From: Anaerohalosphaera lusitana | GTDB taxonomy: Bacteria; Planctomycetota; Phycisphaerae; Sedimentisphaerales; Anaerohalosphaeraceae | Assembly (NCBI RefSeq): GCF_002007645.1 | Contig: NZ_CP019791.1 | Span: 682,001-746,000 of the forward strand | Reading direction: 5' to 3' | Length of the DNA stretch: 64,000 nt | Shown here: positions 1 through 8,586 of the stretch, in pieces | Layout of the letters: every line of letters starts with the position of its first letter | Position numbering within the stretch: the stretch's first letter is position 1 | Translations under genes and position numbers: made by a program | Notes under the pieces: generated by a model | What the model was told of the DNA's origin: nothing | Database searches by the model: none | What the model saw: the letters and a program-made list of their open reading frames with translations, nothing else

Positions 1-111
1 CATCAGTATCATCGCAACCTTGGATGCCAGACGCCCGAGGATCTGCCCCTCAGCGTCGACCAGCTTCCAGCTACGAGCAACTTCTTCTTTTTTCGCTACG
101 TACGACTTCAT
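1..111 (-). CDS. rplM: Ribosomal protein L13, N-terminal part (cut by window edge)
   Basis: Reading the minus strand from the ATG at 111 gives 37 residues in an unbroken frame to base 1. They begin [20 protein letters not shown] and continue with [12 protein letters not shown], the typical start of bacterial ribosomal protein L13 (a lysine-rich start, a W..VDA motif, then a GRLAS/T motif). L13 is an early-assembly protein of the 50S subunit. The rest lies outside the window, where rpsI usually follows; that neighbour is assumed from other bacteria, not seen. No strong Shine-Dalgarno is visible before the ATG. Confidence 0.88.
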   Translation of the reverse strand, partial: MKSYVAKKEEVARSWKLVDAEGQILGRLASKVAMILM

Positions 112-411
112 TGTACAAAGTACTCCACACTTTTATTTTTAGAAAGCGCGATATTATAGTCGCCAAAAACGCAATGTCAATGCTTTTTCAGCGCAAAAAT
201 ACAAAACACCCCATCCGTGCGGCCTGAATCCCAAAAACAGGGTCCATTCCTTGTAAATACCTGTTTTTATCGTCCCGGCAGGGCGATTTACACCCGCCAA
301 AACCATTGTAGGGCCGTCATAATTACCAGACCCGCCCCCATTAGTCAACCCAAATGTCCGCTTTTCCTCCTCCCCGACTAGAAATTATCACGTAATTTGC
401 TTCCGCGCACT
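112..411. other. Intergenic region between rplM start and nrdJ terminator
   Basis: About 300 bases without a convincing gene. Short open frames on both strands have no family signal and overlap the rplM start. It should contain the rplM promoter on the minus strand, but no clear -35/-10 pair was picked out. Confidence 0.5.
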
Positions 412-442
412 AAAAAAGGCCACCCTTATAATAAGGATGGCC
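412..442 (-). terminator. Rho-independent terminator of nrdJ
   Basis: Bases 418-442 form a hairpin (GGCCACCCTTA paired with TAAGGATGGCC, one mismatch). A run of six A at 412-417 reads as a U-tract on the minus strand. It lies 25 bases past the nrdJ stop codon. Confidence 0.8.
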
Positions 443-466
443 CTGAAAGTCTAGTCAAACTGTCTG

Positions 467-3400
467 TTAACTGCAGCCCATGCTGTTGCCGCAGTTGAAG
501 CACTTATAACACGTGCCGTTACGAACCGTAAGCGATCCGCAAACATCACAAGCTGGCGCATCGTCCTGGAAATGCTCGAACTGGCTGTTAAACTGCTGCA
601 TCACACCAGCCTCGCCGTCGCCGTTTCCGTCCTTGACCACCGTACTCACTGCAGCCACCGCCTTGTCAGCGATCGAATCGGTGAACCTCGGACCCTCAGG
701 CTTCACACCCTTGCCGTCCTTGTCCCTGGGCTCGGCAGGCTTTTTCGCCTTCTCGGACCCGCCGTCCTTCTTGATGGCCTTAGCCTCATCGATCTTCTTC
801 GCCAGATCCTTCGTCTTCTCCACTATCTGCTTGGCGGTGGCGCCTTCTTTTTTTGCTGACTTACTCTGCTTCGGTCGGTTAGGCGTGTTCTTCTCGGCAT
901 AACCCGGAATGAACTGACAGCCCAGCCAGCAGAATATATAGTCGATCAGACTCTTCGCGAACGGAATATCACGGTTCGACGTCATACCCGCAGGCTCGAA
1001 CCTCGCATGCCTGAACTTGTCCACCAGCGTCACTAGCGGCACACCATACTGCAGCGACATCGAAACACAAGTCCCGATCACGTCCATCAGTCCCCCAACG
1101 GTGCTGCCTTCCTTGGCCATTGTGATAAACAACTCACCGGGCTGTCCGTCCTCATATAGCCCCACCGTAAGATAACCTTCATGGCCCGCAACGCTGAACT
1201 TGTGCGTCAAACTCTGACGCGTCTCAGGCAGTCGCCTTCTGTAAGGCTTCGCCACCGGAGCCTCTTCCGCCACGGCCTTCTTTTCCTTCTTCTTGCTCTT
1301 GTCGTCCGTATTAACCGGCTGCATCCGCTTACTGCCGTCACGATAGATCGCAACCGCCTTGAGCCCCAGCTTCCAGCCTTCCATGTACGCTTCCATGATC
1401 TGCTCGGTCGTGCTCTCGTGCGGCATATTGATCGTCTTGCTTATCGCACCGCTGATGAACGGCTGAACCGCCGCCATCATCCGCAGATGTGCAAGATAAT
1501 GGATATAACGCTTACCCTTGCGAGCCTGGAACGCACAGTCGAACACCGGCAGATGCTCTTCGTTGAGCACATCCGACGTCTCGATCGTATCGTCCTGATC
1601 GATCGTATCGCAGATCTTCTTGATCTCCTCGGCACTGTACCCCAGCGCCTCCAGCGCCATCGGCACCGTCCTGTTCACGATCTTGAACATTCCGCCGCCC
1701 GCCAGCAGCTTATACTTCACCAGCGCGATGTCCGGCTCAACACCAGTCGTATCGCAGTCCATCATGAACCCGATCGTACCCGTCGGCGCCAGAACCGTCG
1801 CCTGTGCATTGCGGAAACCGTACTTGCTCCCCGCCGAGATAGCATCGTCCCACGCATCCTTCGCCGCGTTGACCAGGTACTCCGGACAGTGCACCGTCGG
1901 GATGTTATACGCCCGCTCGCGGTGCATCCCGATAACCTTCAGCATCGGGTCCTTGTTCTTTTCGTACTCATCGAACGCACCCTTGATTCCCGCCAGCTCA
2001 GCACTCGCGCTGTAAGCCGTACCGGTCATGATCGCGCCGATAGCACCTGCCCACGCTCTGCCCTCATCCGAATCGTAAGGCAGCGCCATGCTCATGATCA
2101 GACTGCCCAGGTTCGCGAATCCAAGCCCCAGCGGCCTGAACTTATGGCTGTTCTCGGTGATCCTCGCCTCCGGATAACTGCCGTTATCGACCAGGATCTC
2201 CTGCGCTATAATATAGATGCGAACAGCCTCCTTGAATCGCTCGATATCGAACGAGCCGTCTTCCGTACGGAACTTCATCAGATTCAGCGACGCAAGGTTG
2301 CACGCCGAGTCGTTCACGAACATATACTCGCTGCACGGATTCGACGCATTGATCGGCCCGCTGTTCGGACAAGTATGCCATTTATTGATCGTCGTATGAT
2401 ATTGCAGCCCCGGATCACCGCACACACGCGTACCTTCCGCGATAAGCTCCCAAAGCTCCGCCGCCCGATGCTCCTGAACCTTCTCGCCCGTCGTAACCGA
2501 GACAGTCTCCCACTTTGCGTCCTTCTGCACGGCATCCATGAAGTTGTCCGTCACCCGGACCGACAGATTCGCGTTCTGGAACATAACGCTGCTGTACGCT
2601 TCGCTGTTCATCTCACCCTGGTAACCTTCCTCGATCAGGGCCCACGCCTTCTTCTCTTCTTCGGTCTTGCACGTGATGAATTCACGAATATCAGGGTGCG
2701 TCACCATCAGCGACTGCATCTTCGCAGCACGCCTTGTCTTACCGCCCGACTTGATAACGCCCGCGATCTGATCGAACACCCGCATAAAGCTCAACGGTCC
2801 GCTCGGCTTGCCCCCGCCGCTCAGCTTCTCCTTGCTGCTGCGAAGCGTCGACAGATCAGTACCCGTACCCGAACCATGCTTGAACAGCATCGCCTCGCTC
2901 TTCGCCAGCCGCATGATGTCTTCCATCGAGTCATCGACCGACTGAATAAAGCACGCCGACGCCTGCGGATACTTATAACTGTTCGGGCACTCTACAGCCT
3001 TGCCCTTCTTGGCGTCCCAGTAAAAATTATGCTTGCTCCCCTCGACTCCATATACGTCATACAGCCCCACGTTGAACCATACCGGCGAATTGAACGCGCC
3101 GTACTGATTAACGCAAAGCCATGTCAGTTCGTGATAAAAATTCTCAGCATCCTCGTCGCTCGCAAAATACCCATCCTGCTTACCCCGGTCCGCTATCGTC
3201 CTGCAGACCCTGTGTATAAGCTGCTTTACCGAGTTCTCACGCTCGCCGGTCTCATGATCGCCGTAAAAATACTTGCTCACGACCACTTTCGCCGCCAACT
3301 GGCTCCACTTCTTAGGAACCTCGACGTCCTTCTGTTCGAAGATCACCTCGCCGTTATCACCTGCGATCTTCGCCTCTCTCTTATCCCACTCCAGTTCATC

Positions 3401-3538
3401 AAACGGATGAACACTTGGGTCGGAAAAAGTGCGCCCCACCTTCAAACCGTCGTTTTTACCGCTTGAACTGTCTTTCCACGGCTCAAAACCGGCAAAGCTC
3501 CCGTCCTTGCTCTTGTCTCTGGAAATCCCTTCGGCCAT
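467..3538 (-). CDS. nrdJ: Adenosylcobalamin-dependent ribonucleotide reductase (class II)
   Basis: Reduces ribonucleotides to deoxyribonucleotides using a coenzyme B12 radical. The 1023-residue protein has the class II hallmarks: an ASACF segment with a cysteine near residue 196, the NPCSE active-site motif at about 400-404, and APTGTIG at about 584-590. A lysine-rich linker (about 870-960) leads to a C-terminal four-cysteine zinc-ribbon-like tail (CDVCG...CFNCG), as in long NrdJ proteins, where tail cysteines re-reduce the active site. It is monocistronic, with its own terminator at 412-442. Class II enzymes work with or without oxygen. No cobalamin riboswitch was recognised upstream. A 761-residue open frame on the opposite strand is a composition shadow. 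Confidence 0.96.
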   Translation of the reverse strand: MAEGISRDKSKDGSFAGFEPWKDSSSGKNDGLKVGRTFSDPSVHPFDELEWDKREAKIAGDNGEVIFEQKDVEVPKKWSQLAAKVVVSKYFYGDHETGERENSVKQLIHRVCRTIADRGKQDGYFASDEDAENFYHELTWLCVNQYGAFNSPVWFNVGLYDVYGVEGSKHNFYWDAKKGKAVECPNSYKYPQASACFIQSVDDSMEDIMRLAKSEAMLFKHGSGTGTDLSTLRSSKEKLSGGGKPSGPLSFMRVFDQIAGVIKSGGKTRRAAKMQSLMVTHPDIREFITCKTEEEKKAWALIEEGYQGEMNSEAYSSVMFQNANLSVRVTDNFMDAVQKDAKWETVSVTTGEKVQEHRAAELWELIAEGTRVCGDPGLQYHTTINKWHTCPNSGPINASNPCSEYMFVNDSACNLASLNLMKFRTEDGSFDIERFKEAVRIYIIAQEILVDNGSYPEARITENSHKFRPLGLGFANLGSLIMSMALPYDSDEGRAWAGAIGAIMTGTAYSASAELAGIKGAFDEYEKNKDPMLKVIGMHRERAYNIPTVHCPEYLVNAAKDAWDDAISAGSKYGFRNAQATVLAPTGTIGFMMDCDTTGVEPDIALVKYKLLAGGGMFKIVNRTVPMALEALGYSAEEIKKICDTIDQDDTIETSDVLNEEHLPVFDCAFQARKGKRYIHYLAHLRMMAAVQPFISGAISKTINMPHESTTEQIMEAYMEGWKLGLKAVAIYRDGSKRMQPVNTDDKSKKKEKKAVAEEAPVAKPYRRRLPETRQSLTHKFSVAGHEGYLTVGLYEDGQPGELFITMAKEGSTVGGLMDVIGTCVSMSLQYGVPLVTLVDKFRHARFEPAGMTSNRDIPFAKSLIDYIFCWLGCQFIPGYAEKNTPNRPKQSKSAKKEGATAKQIVEKTKDLAKKIDEAKAIKKDGGSEKAKKPAEPRDKDGKGVKPEGPRFTDSIADKAVAAVSTVVKDGNGDGEAGVMQQFNSQFEHFQDDAPACDVCGSLTVRNGTCYKCFNCGNSMGCS

Positions 3539-4245
3539 TGCGTTTCTCCCTTCTAGCGACTGCGTCTACTGCTCAAAATACCTTTTTGGAGTTCATCATC
3601 CCCTCGACTACCTCCACCACAACATGTAGTAAACGCCCCCATGACATATCAACATCTGGCATTTATTACTACCCAATAATAGACCACAAAGTTTCACATG
3701 CAAGACAAAAAAGCGCAAAAAAATGCCCGTTTTCATTAACCCTTAAATAGCTTGAGATTACGAAAACAAAAAATTATTGTTAACAACCGCACAATAAAAT
3801 AGGAGCTTAATAGATCCTGCGATCCCGGACAGTGGGTCCACCGGCTCTGATTCGCTTAAACTGCTGAAGTGAAAGGGTTTATGCTGATCAGCCCTCATCA
3901 CGGCCCGCCAGGTCCATTCAACCCCTCGCCGAAACCGCAACCTCCAGAATATTCCGCACTCATAACCCCCGCGCCGTAATCGCATTCAACTGGAAATATC
4001 ACCAGGGCCCGATAATTTTCCCGAAAAAACCACTTCCGTAAATTTACCCATCAGTAATTCGAAGGAAAACTGACCTGGCGTCCTCTTAATCGGCCTTCTG
4101 GTTAGAGACAAACCAAACGTTCTAAGGTAAATTCCCCATACAGCTAAGAAATACCACGAATTTTCTGCTAATACATACTTCCCCGCATTCCGATACTATA
4201 AAGGAGCGGGTAAAGAATCTTTATAACCCGAAAGGGGGCATCACA
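3539..4245. other. Long intergenic region upstream of nrdJ
   Basis: About 700 bases with no convincing gene. A 75-codon minus-strand frame at 3758-3985 has no recognisable family or good ribosome site and is not called. The region must carry the nrdJ promoter (minus strand) and that of the small gene at 4246. I looked for a B12-box or other riboswitch core and did not find one I could defend. Confidence 0.5.
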
Positions 4246-4593
4246 ATGGCCGAAAATAAAAAGAAAAACAAAATTCTCGACGAAAACATCCTCTTCGACT
4301 CCCCGCCGTCTCCCGCCGTACTCGAGGTCCTCTACTTCAACTACCTCCGCAAACTCAGAACCCAGGCCTGGAAAACACCCGACACACCCGAGAACTTCCC
4401 CCGCGTCTCCAAGGCCCAAACCATCGAAACACTATCCCTCGCAGCCGAAACAACCCTCACCCAAGGCGTAAAACCCGCCTCCGACATCATCGTCGACCTC
4501 GGCGTAAAACTCGGCGACTGGTTCGTAGAAGCCGTCTCACATATCTTCATAGAAAACCAGCTCGAACCACAAAAACAACAATCCACCGCCTGA
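4246..4593 (+). CDS. Small soluble hypothetical protein
   Basis: A 115-residue protein that I do not recognise. The ATG follows a good Shine-Dalgarno (AAAGGGGG at about 4230). The N-terminus is lysine-rich (MAENKKKNKILDE), the middle has a helix-like stretch with aromatic residues (VLYFNYLRKL), and no signal peptide or membrane segment is visible. Codon use is strongly C-ending on the + strand, like its neighbours, so it looks native. It stands alone, 151 bases before the next gene. Confidence 0.65.
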   Translation: MAENKKKNKILDENILFDSPPSPAVLEVLYFNYLRKLRTQAWKTPDTPENFPRVSKAQTIETLSLAAETTLTQGVKPASDIIVDLGVKLGDWFVEAVSHIFIENQLEPQKQQSTA

Positions 4594-4744
4594 CCACACT
4601 CCCTAACGCACCGGACATTAAGCCAAAATCACCCTTGCCCCCACAACCTGCGAGTACCATATAGTACTTGCCTCCGATTTCTTCAGCCGATATAATGGGT
4701 AAAAATAGAAATTCGCATTCTCAATCCCACTTGAAAGGCTGATT

Positions 4745-5134
4745 GTGAACCACCTTCTAAGTTTTATCGATTTCGACGCCTTGGTAATCATCGGCCCCGC
4801 TGCCGGCATAACGGTCTATGAATTTCTCAGGCTACGCCATCGCAAAAAGCACGGCATCACTGCAGAACAGGAACTTGCCAAGATTAAGAAGTTCCCTACA
4901 TGGCAGATTTTCTGGACTATTGTAACAGCACTTTTGACCCTGTCACTAATGATGTATTGGCTCGTCAAAACAACCGATTTCCCTGCTTATCTTGCCTTTA
5001 TCATCGTCGCATCAGTTACACTGATCGATCTCGCATTATTTGCTTTCCTGAAAAAGTGGTGCGAAAACCAGATCAAAAAGAACCAGCAGCAAGACCAAAA
5101 CAATGAAACCGAACAAAACCCCCCAGCCGCATAA
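4745..5134 (+). CDS. Small membrane protein, first of two tandem paralogs
   Basis: 129 residues with a GTG start preceded by GAAAGG. There is a hydrophobic N-terminal segment (about 10-28), a basic loop (RHRKKHG), then two membrane segments (about 54-72 and 80-100) and a glutamine/asparagine-rich cytoplasmic tail ending NNETEQNPPAA. The next gene (5251-5622) shares the layout: an AG/LG-x-VY-x-FL first helix, an R-x-RKKHG loop, a middle YxLVK motif and an NDETEQNP-type tail. The pair therefore looks like an old tandem duplication. Function unknown. Confidence 0.7.
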   Translation: MNHLLSFIDFDALVIIGPAAGITVYEFLRLRHRKKHGITAEQELAKIKKFPTWQIFWTIVTALLTLSLMMYWLVKTTDFPAYLAFIIVASVTLIDLALFAFLKKWCENQIKKNQQQDQNNETEQNPPAA

Positions 5135-5250
5135 AAAAGCAAGCATGATTTCCAAAGGACTCCGAAACTCAATGCGAATCTTCGAAATAGCCCTATTTTC
5201 ACTATTGTATCCCAACCCTTGACAAACGCTGAGATAAAAAGGATAAACTC

Positions 5251-5622
5251 ATGGACCTCGAACAAGTCTTTACCATCGCCCCAATGCTCGGCATGGCAGT
5301 CTACATATTCTTAATGCGACGTAACCGCAAAAAGCATGGCCTAAACAAAAAGAACAGCCTACTAATCACAAAAAAGCCGCCATACAAACTTATGCTCTTT
5401 GCGATATTAAGTGGACTCGCAATGGCCGCTGTCTCAATGTATGTGCTCGTCAAGGATGGAACGCTGGATGCAGATGTGGCTATTCTGAGTCTTTCACTTA
5501 CCGCCATCTTCGGTCTTGGCGTCTTTATGTTTTTCAGGGTAATGGCCCAACGCGAGCTTAAAAAAGCCGAGCAGCTCGAGGATAATGATGAAACCGAACA
5601 AAACCCCCAGCCGCCTAAATAA
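5251..5622 (+). CDS. Small membrane protein, second of two tandem paralogs
   Basis: 123 residues: helix 1 at about 8-23, then RRNRKKHG, helix 2 at about 48-67 and helix 3 at about 78-98, followed by an acidic/polar tail ending DETEQNPQPPK. Shine-Dalgarno-like AAAAGG lies before the ATG. It is a paralog of the gene at 4745-5134, with the basic RKKHG loop, helix spacing and tail motif retained but most other residues diverged. The two may be co-transcribed (116-base gap). No family recognised. Confidence 0.7.
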   Translation: MDLEQVFTIAPMLGMAVYIFLMRRNRKKHGLNKKNSLLITKKPPYKLMLFAILSGLAMAAVSMYVLVKDGTLDADVAILSLSLTAIFGLGVFMFFRVMAQRELKKAEQLEDNDETEQNPQPPK

Positions 5623-5675
5623 CACGAGCAGCGCCTAAGATTGCCATCCGCACCCCAAACCGCTACAATACCCAC

Positions 5676-6443
5676 ATGAAACCAACCACCATCATCATAG
5701 CGCTCACCGCCCTCGCCCTCACCTCCGCGGGCTGCACAACCGCCGACCGTCCAACCGTCCTGCTCACCGGCTTCTGGCCCCCGTCCAACGAAATGCTCCG
5801 CCCGTTCTCACCCGACCCCGAACTCAACGGCGGCACCTGGGCCGGCCAAAACTGGCGAAACCTCGGCTGCGACGTCTACGCCTACTTCCCAACCTTCCCC
5901 AACGGCACCGACGCAAACCCCGCCGGCACAGGCACCTTCCGCGTCGACTACCAGGCCGTCTCAGCCGACCTCGACCGCCTCACCCGCAAACACCGCCCCC
6001 GTGCCATCATCGCCTTCGGACGAGGCGACGGCCCATGGGAGATCGAATACAACGCCATCAACCGCACCGAATGGGTCGACGACTACTCCGCCCCGACCCA
6101 GCCGACCAGCGACACCGCGATCACAACCTCCGCACCCGCCCGCGTCCTGAACCTCACGCTCCCCGCCCAGCAGATCGCCGACGCAGTAAACGCCGCCGAC
6201 CTCCCCCTCACCGCATGGGTAGACTGGACCGGCCACCCCGGCTCATTCCTCTGCAACTACACCGCATACAAAGTCGCCCAGTACCAACGCGCCAACTCCT
6301 CCCCCGACTCACCAAACCCCTGCACCGCCGCAGGCTTCATCCACATCGCCCCCAACGTCCCAACAAAAACAGCCCAAACCGCCGCAAAAATAACCCTCCA
6401 ACAAGTAATAACCTCCCTGAAAGCCAACAAACCCAAAAAGTAG
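5676..6443 (+). CDS. Lipoprotein with pyroglutamyl-peptidase (C15)-like fold
   Basis: 255 residues. A lipoprotein signal peptide ends at LTSAGC (Cys about 20), so it should be anchored on the outer face of a membrane. The rest follows the plan of peptidase family C15: a V-L-L-T-G-F start strand, an E-x-N-A-I-N segment (matching the E-R-V-A-I-N catalytic Glu region), FLCNYTAY (matching the active-site Cys motif F-x-C-N-x-x-x-Y), and GFIHIAPN (catalytic His). All three presumed catalytic residues are present. Family C15 enzymes are normally cytoplasmic, so an exported, lipid-anchored form is unusual. The substrate is unknown. Confidence 0.7.
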   Translation: MKPTTIIIALTALALTSAGCTTADRPTVLLTGFWPPSNEMLRPFSPDPELNGGTWAGQNWRNLGCDVYAYFPTFPNGTDANPAGTGTFRVDYQAVSADLDRLTRKHRPRAIIAFGRGDGPWEIEYNAINRTEWVDDYSAPTQPTSDTAITTSAPARVLNLTLPAQQIADAVNAADLPLTAWVDWTGHPGSFLCNYTAYKVAQYQRANSSPDSPNPCTAAGFIHIAPNVPTKTAQTAAKITLQQVITSLKANKPKK

Positions 6444-6548
6444 CAGCCTAATTCAGTAATGTGCTGCAAGCGTGATACCGTTTGTCCTTGTCATCAGCCT
6501 GCAAGTCACTACAATGAATCTAGATGTGCCGAATAAGCAAGATGGATT

Positions 6549-7481
6549 ATGATTCCGGGTGTTGCCGTGAAGCGAAAAGTCATATTAATACTGGCATGGA
6601 TATTCATAATCTCCGGCATTGCCTACAAAGCCAATAGCTGCTGGCAGTACAATCAGATGCAGCATAACGGCCATTTGGAAATCCAAACCCGCATCCGCTT
6701 TTCACGTTTTGTCACATATGCCCAAACCTGGTGGCCCCTGAACAGACCGCCGCGAGGAATACCGGATATCTGTTTGCATATCCTGCAAGCACAGTCTCCC
6801 TCAGACCAGGATGATTACGATTTACACTACGAGTTCGGCAGTTCCATCGAAAGGGGAGTCCTGCTAGATGACTGGGGCCGACCAGCCTGCCTCGAAATTC
6901 TCTCACCCGAAAACTATCAACTCATCAGCTCAGGCCCAAACGGCAAGTACGAAAAAGGCGAAGGCGACGACATTTTATACGAATTCAACCCGCACCCTTG
7001 GGGCGATTACGGACACCTTCGAGACGCTTACTATTTAAGAAGTATCGATCAGATAAACGTATATAACATCAACCAAACCGACCTGAAGAATAAATCTCTG
7101 GCAAAGGCAACCATCGTCGCCCTCAAAAAGAATCCACCCGTCGAAATAGACATCCAGCTTTTCCGCGATTGCATGAGCCGAGCTTACTGGAACACTGATT
7201 TTTACGACTGGAAAGACGGATACGCATCTGTTGTTCACTTCCCCGATGGCAAAGAGAAGATATTCTTCCTCAGCCGAACGGGCAACTACATCAGAATCCC
7301 CCATGCTGGCGACTACGTCATAGCCCCCGAAAAACTCAAAAAGTGGCAGACATACCTCAAAGAAAAAGTCTGGCCCAAACTCGATTCTTTGCCCAAAATA
7401 GACCCCAACCCAAAACCGCCCTCATCCTCGCATGGAAATAACTCCATTTCTTACAGATTTCCGAACTCCCCAGCCGCATAA
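6549..7481 (+). CDS. Membrane-anchored protein with pseudopilin-like C-terminal motif
   Basis: 310 residues with one N-terminal membrane segment (about 10-26) and an otherwise soluble chain. Around residues 100-140 it reads DDWGRPACLEI...LISSGPNGKYEKGEGDDI. This closely resembles the calcium-binding end of GspG-type pseudopilins (DxWGxP ... SxGPDGxxGTxDDI), but the long methylated N-terminal helix is missing and another 170 residues follow. A GTG at 6567 is an alternative start. The last codons and the stop lie inside an 83-bp repeat (7471-7553), so the repeat has set the C-terminus. Confidence 0.6.
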   Translation: MIPGVAVKRKVILILAWIFIISGIAYKANSCWQYNQMQHNGHLEIQTRIRFSRFVTYAQTWWPLNRPPRGIPDICLHILQAQSPSDQDDYDLHYEFGSSIERGVLLDDWGRPACLEILSPENYQLISSGPNGKYEKGEGDDILYEFNPHPWGDYGHLRDAYYLRSIDQINVYNINQTDLKNKSLAKATIVALKKNPPVEIDIQLFRDCMSRAYWNTDFYDWKDGYASVVHFPDGKEKIFFLSRTGNYIRIPHAGDYVIAPEKLKKWQTYLKEKVWPKLDSLPKIDPNPKPPSSSHGNNSISYRFPNSPAA

Positions 7482-7553
7482 TTTCACGGTCCGCCGAGAA
7501 TGGACCAACCGAAAAGTTCGTCGGAGGCGCGGCTGTTAAATTCTGCGGCGGCC
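7471..7553 (+). repeat. 83-bp imperfect palindromic repeat, copy 1
   Basis: Starts CAGCCGCATAATTTCAC and contains the matching arm GCGGCTG at 7529-7535. It is about 90% identical to 27208-27290, and a diverged member of the same length lies at 23142-23224. The outer arms CAGCCGC/GCGGCTG are inverted repeats and a weaker inner hairpin (CCGCCGA/TCGTCGG) lies within, so a folded RNA or DNA form is plausible. It overlaps the stop codon of the upstream gene. Confidence 0.75.
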
Positions 7554-7574
7554 ACGGAAGCAGCAATTCGTAAA

Positions 7575-7617
7575 TCAAAAAACCCCAGCCGAGCGTTCCT
7601 GCCGCAGCCGGGGTTTA
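7575..7617 (-). terminator. Rho-independent terminator of PEP-CTERM gene
   Basis: A GC-rich hairpin (AACCCCAGCC ... CCGGGGTTT at 7580-7616) sits next to a run of A at 7577-7582, a U-tract on the minus strand. It lies 24 bases beyond the stop of the gene at 7640. Confidence 0.8.
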
Positions 7618-7639
7618 TAGCACAATAGCAATATACTGA

Positions 7640-8275
7640 CTAAACCGCCTTCTTCCTCCGAACAGTCGCCAGCCCGCCAATGCCAAGCAGCAGCATCGTC
7701 GCAGGTTCCGGAACTACCATAATGCTCGCACCGTTGCCGGACTCATATGCGGCCACATTCACCTGATCACCGTAAGAATCAGGATCGATCACGAAACCAA
7801 CCCAGCCGTAACTATTCTCTACCGCTTCCTTGATCTGATCTGTTACATCCAGCGTGTACCATCCTACGGTGGTCGCCGCATTGAATTCCGCGATCTTCGT
7901 TCCGCTCCTGCTGTCGTAGTCTATAACGCCGTCAGCTTCGCCTGCATATTTGACACCGATCGTGCCGCTGCCGGCAGTTGGCATGTAAACATTGAGCGTG
8001 GCCGCTGTGATCTCGGCAGCCGTACCATTATAGTCGCTCATATTAAACTCCAGAACCGGAACGTACGCCCAGTAATCAGGGTATGACTGGTCTTTTTGCC
8101 CGTTCAGGACAGTGTCAGTAATGTTCCCCTCGCTGTAACTGGTATACGGACTCCACCCAGCCGTGCGGTAATACCTCGACATGCCGTCACTGTTGCCTGT
8201 GGTTGTCAACGAAACTCCAGCCTGTGCCGAAACTGCAAACATCACAACAAACAATAGTAAAATCGATCTTTTCAT
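7640..8275 (-). CDS. PEP-CTERM exported protein, DNRLRE-like domain
   Basis: 211 residues. The N-terminal signal peptide ends near AVSAQA. The middle (about 25-180) is beta-rich and resembles the DNRLRE/disaggregatase-type carbohydrate-associated domain (D-T-V-L-N-G, then a TLNVYM strand and a W-x-x-x-D-V-T stretch). The C-terminus has the full PEP-CTERM sorting signal: VPEPAT, a hydrophobic helix, then RRKK. Such proteins are exported and processed by an exosortase, often in exopolysaccharide-producing bacteria; the exosortase is not in this window. A strong AGGAGG lies 7 bases before the ATG. Confidence 0.88.
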   Translation of the reverse strand: MKRSILLLFVVMFAVSAQAGVSLTTTGNSDGMSRYYRTAGWSPYTSYSEGNITDTVLNGQKDQSYPDYWAYVPVLEFNMSDYNGTAAEITAATLNVYMPTAGSGTIGVKYAGEADGVIDYDSRSGTKIAEFNAATTVGWYTLDVTDQIKEAVENSYGWVGFVIDPDSYGDQVNVAAYESGNGASIMVVPEPATMLLLGIGGLATVRRKKAV

Positions 8276-8586
8276 GTGTCCCTCCTAAAAGTATATTCAG
8301 GGTAACGATAAAAACGCTCCGGTGAGCGATCGTAACAGTAACATATCCCCGTGCAGCTTGTCCGGATTATAGGTGTAGTATACCCATCTGACTCTTTAAA
8401 GTCAAGCTTTTTTGCCCGCCCCCAACCCTTTGCCCGATAATAATGCGTGTTTTCAAAATATAAACAGCTTTTGCATGATGATTTTTTTGGACGAACCTCT
8501 CCTGTATGCTCGCAGCAACCGCACCCTTCCCTCCCGCGTCCGTATAGGCTATACTTACATCCAAACACCTAACGAAAGCCGAAACA

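Noticed and set aside
1181-3466. A 761-codon open frame on the + strand opposite nrdJ
   Set aside because: It is the antisense shadow of a codon-biased gene; the peptide is arginine/leucine-rich with no domain and no ribosome site.
3539-4245. Possible cobalamin riboswitch upstream of the B12-dependent nrdJ
   Set aside because: No B12-box-like core or matching stems could be found on either strand.
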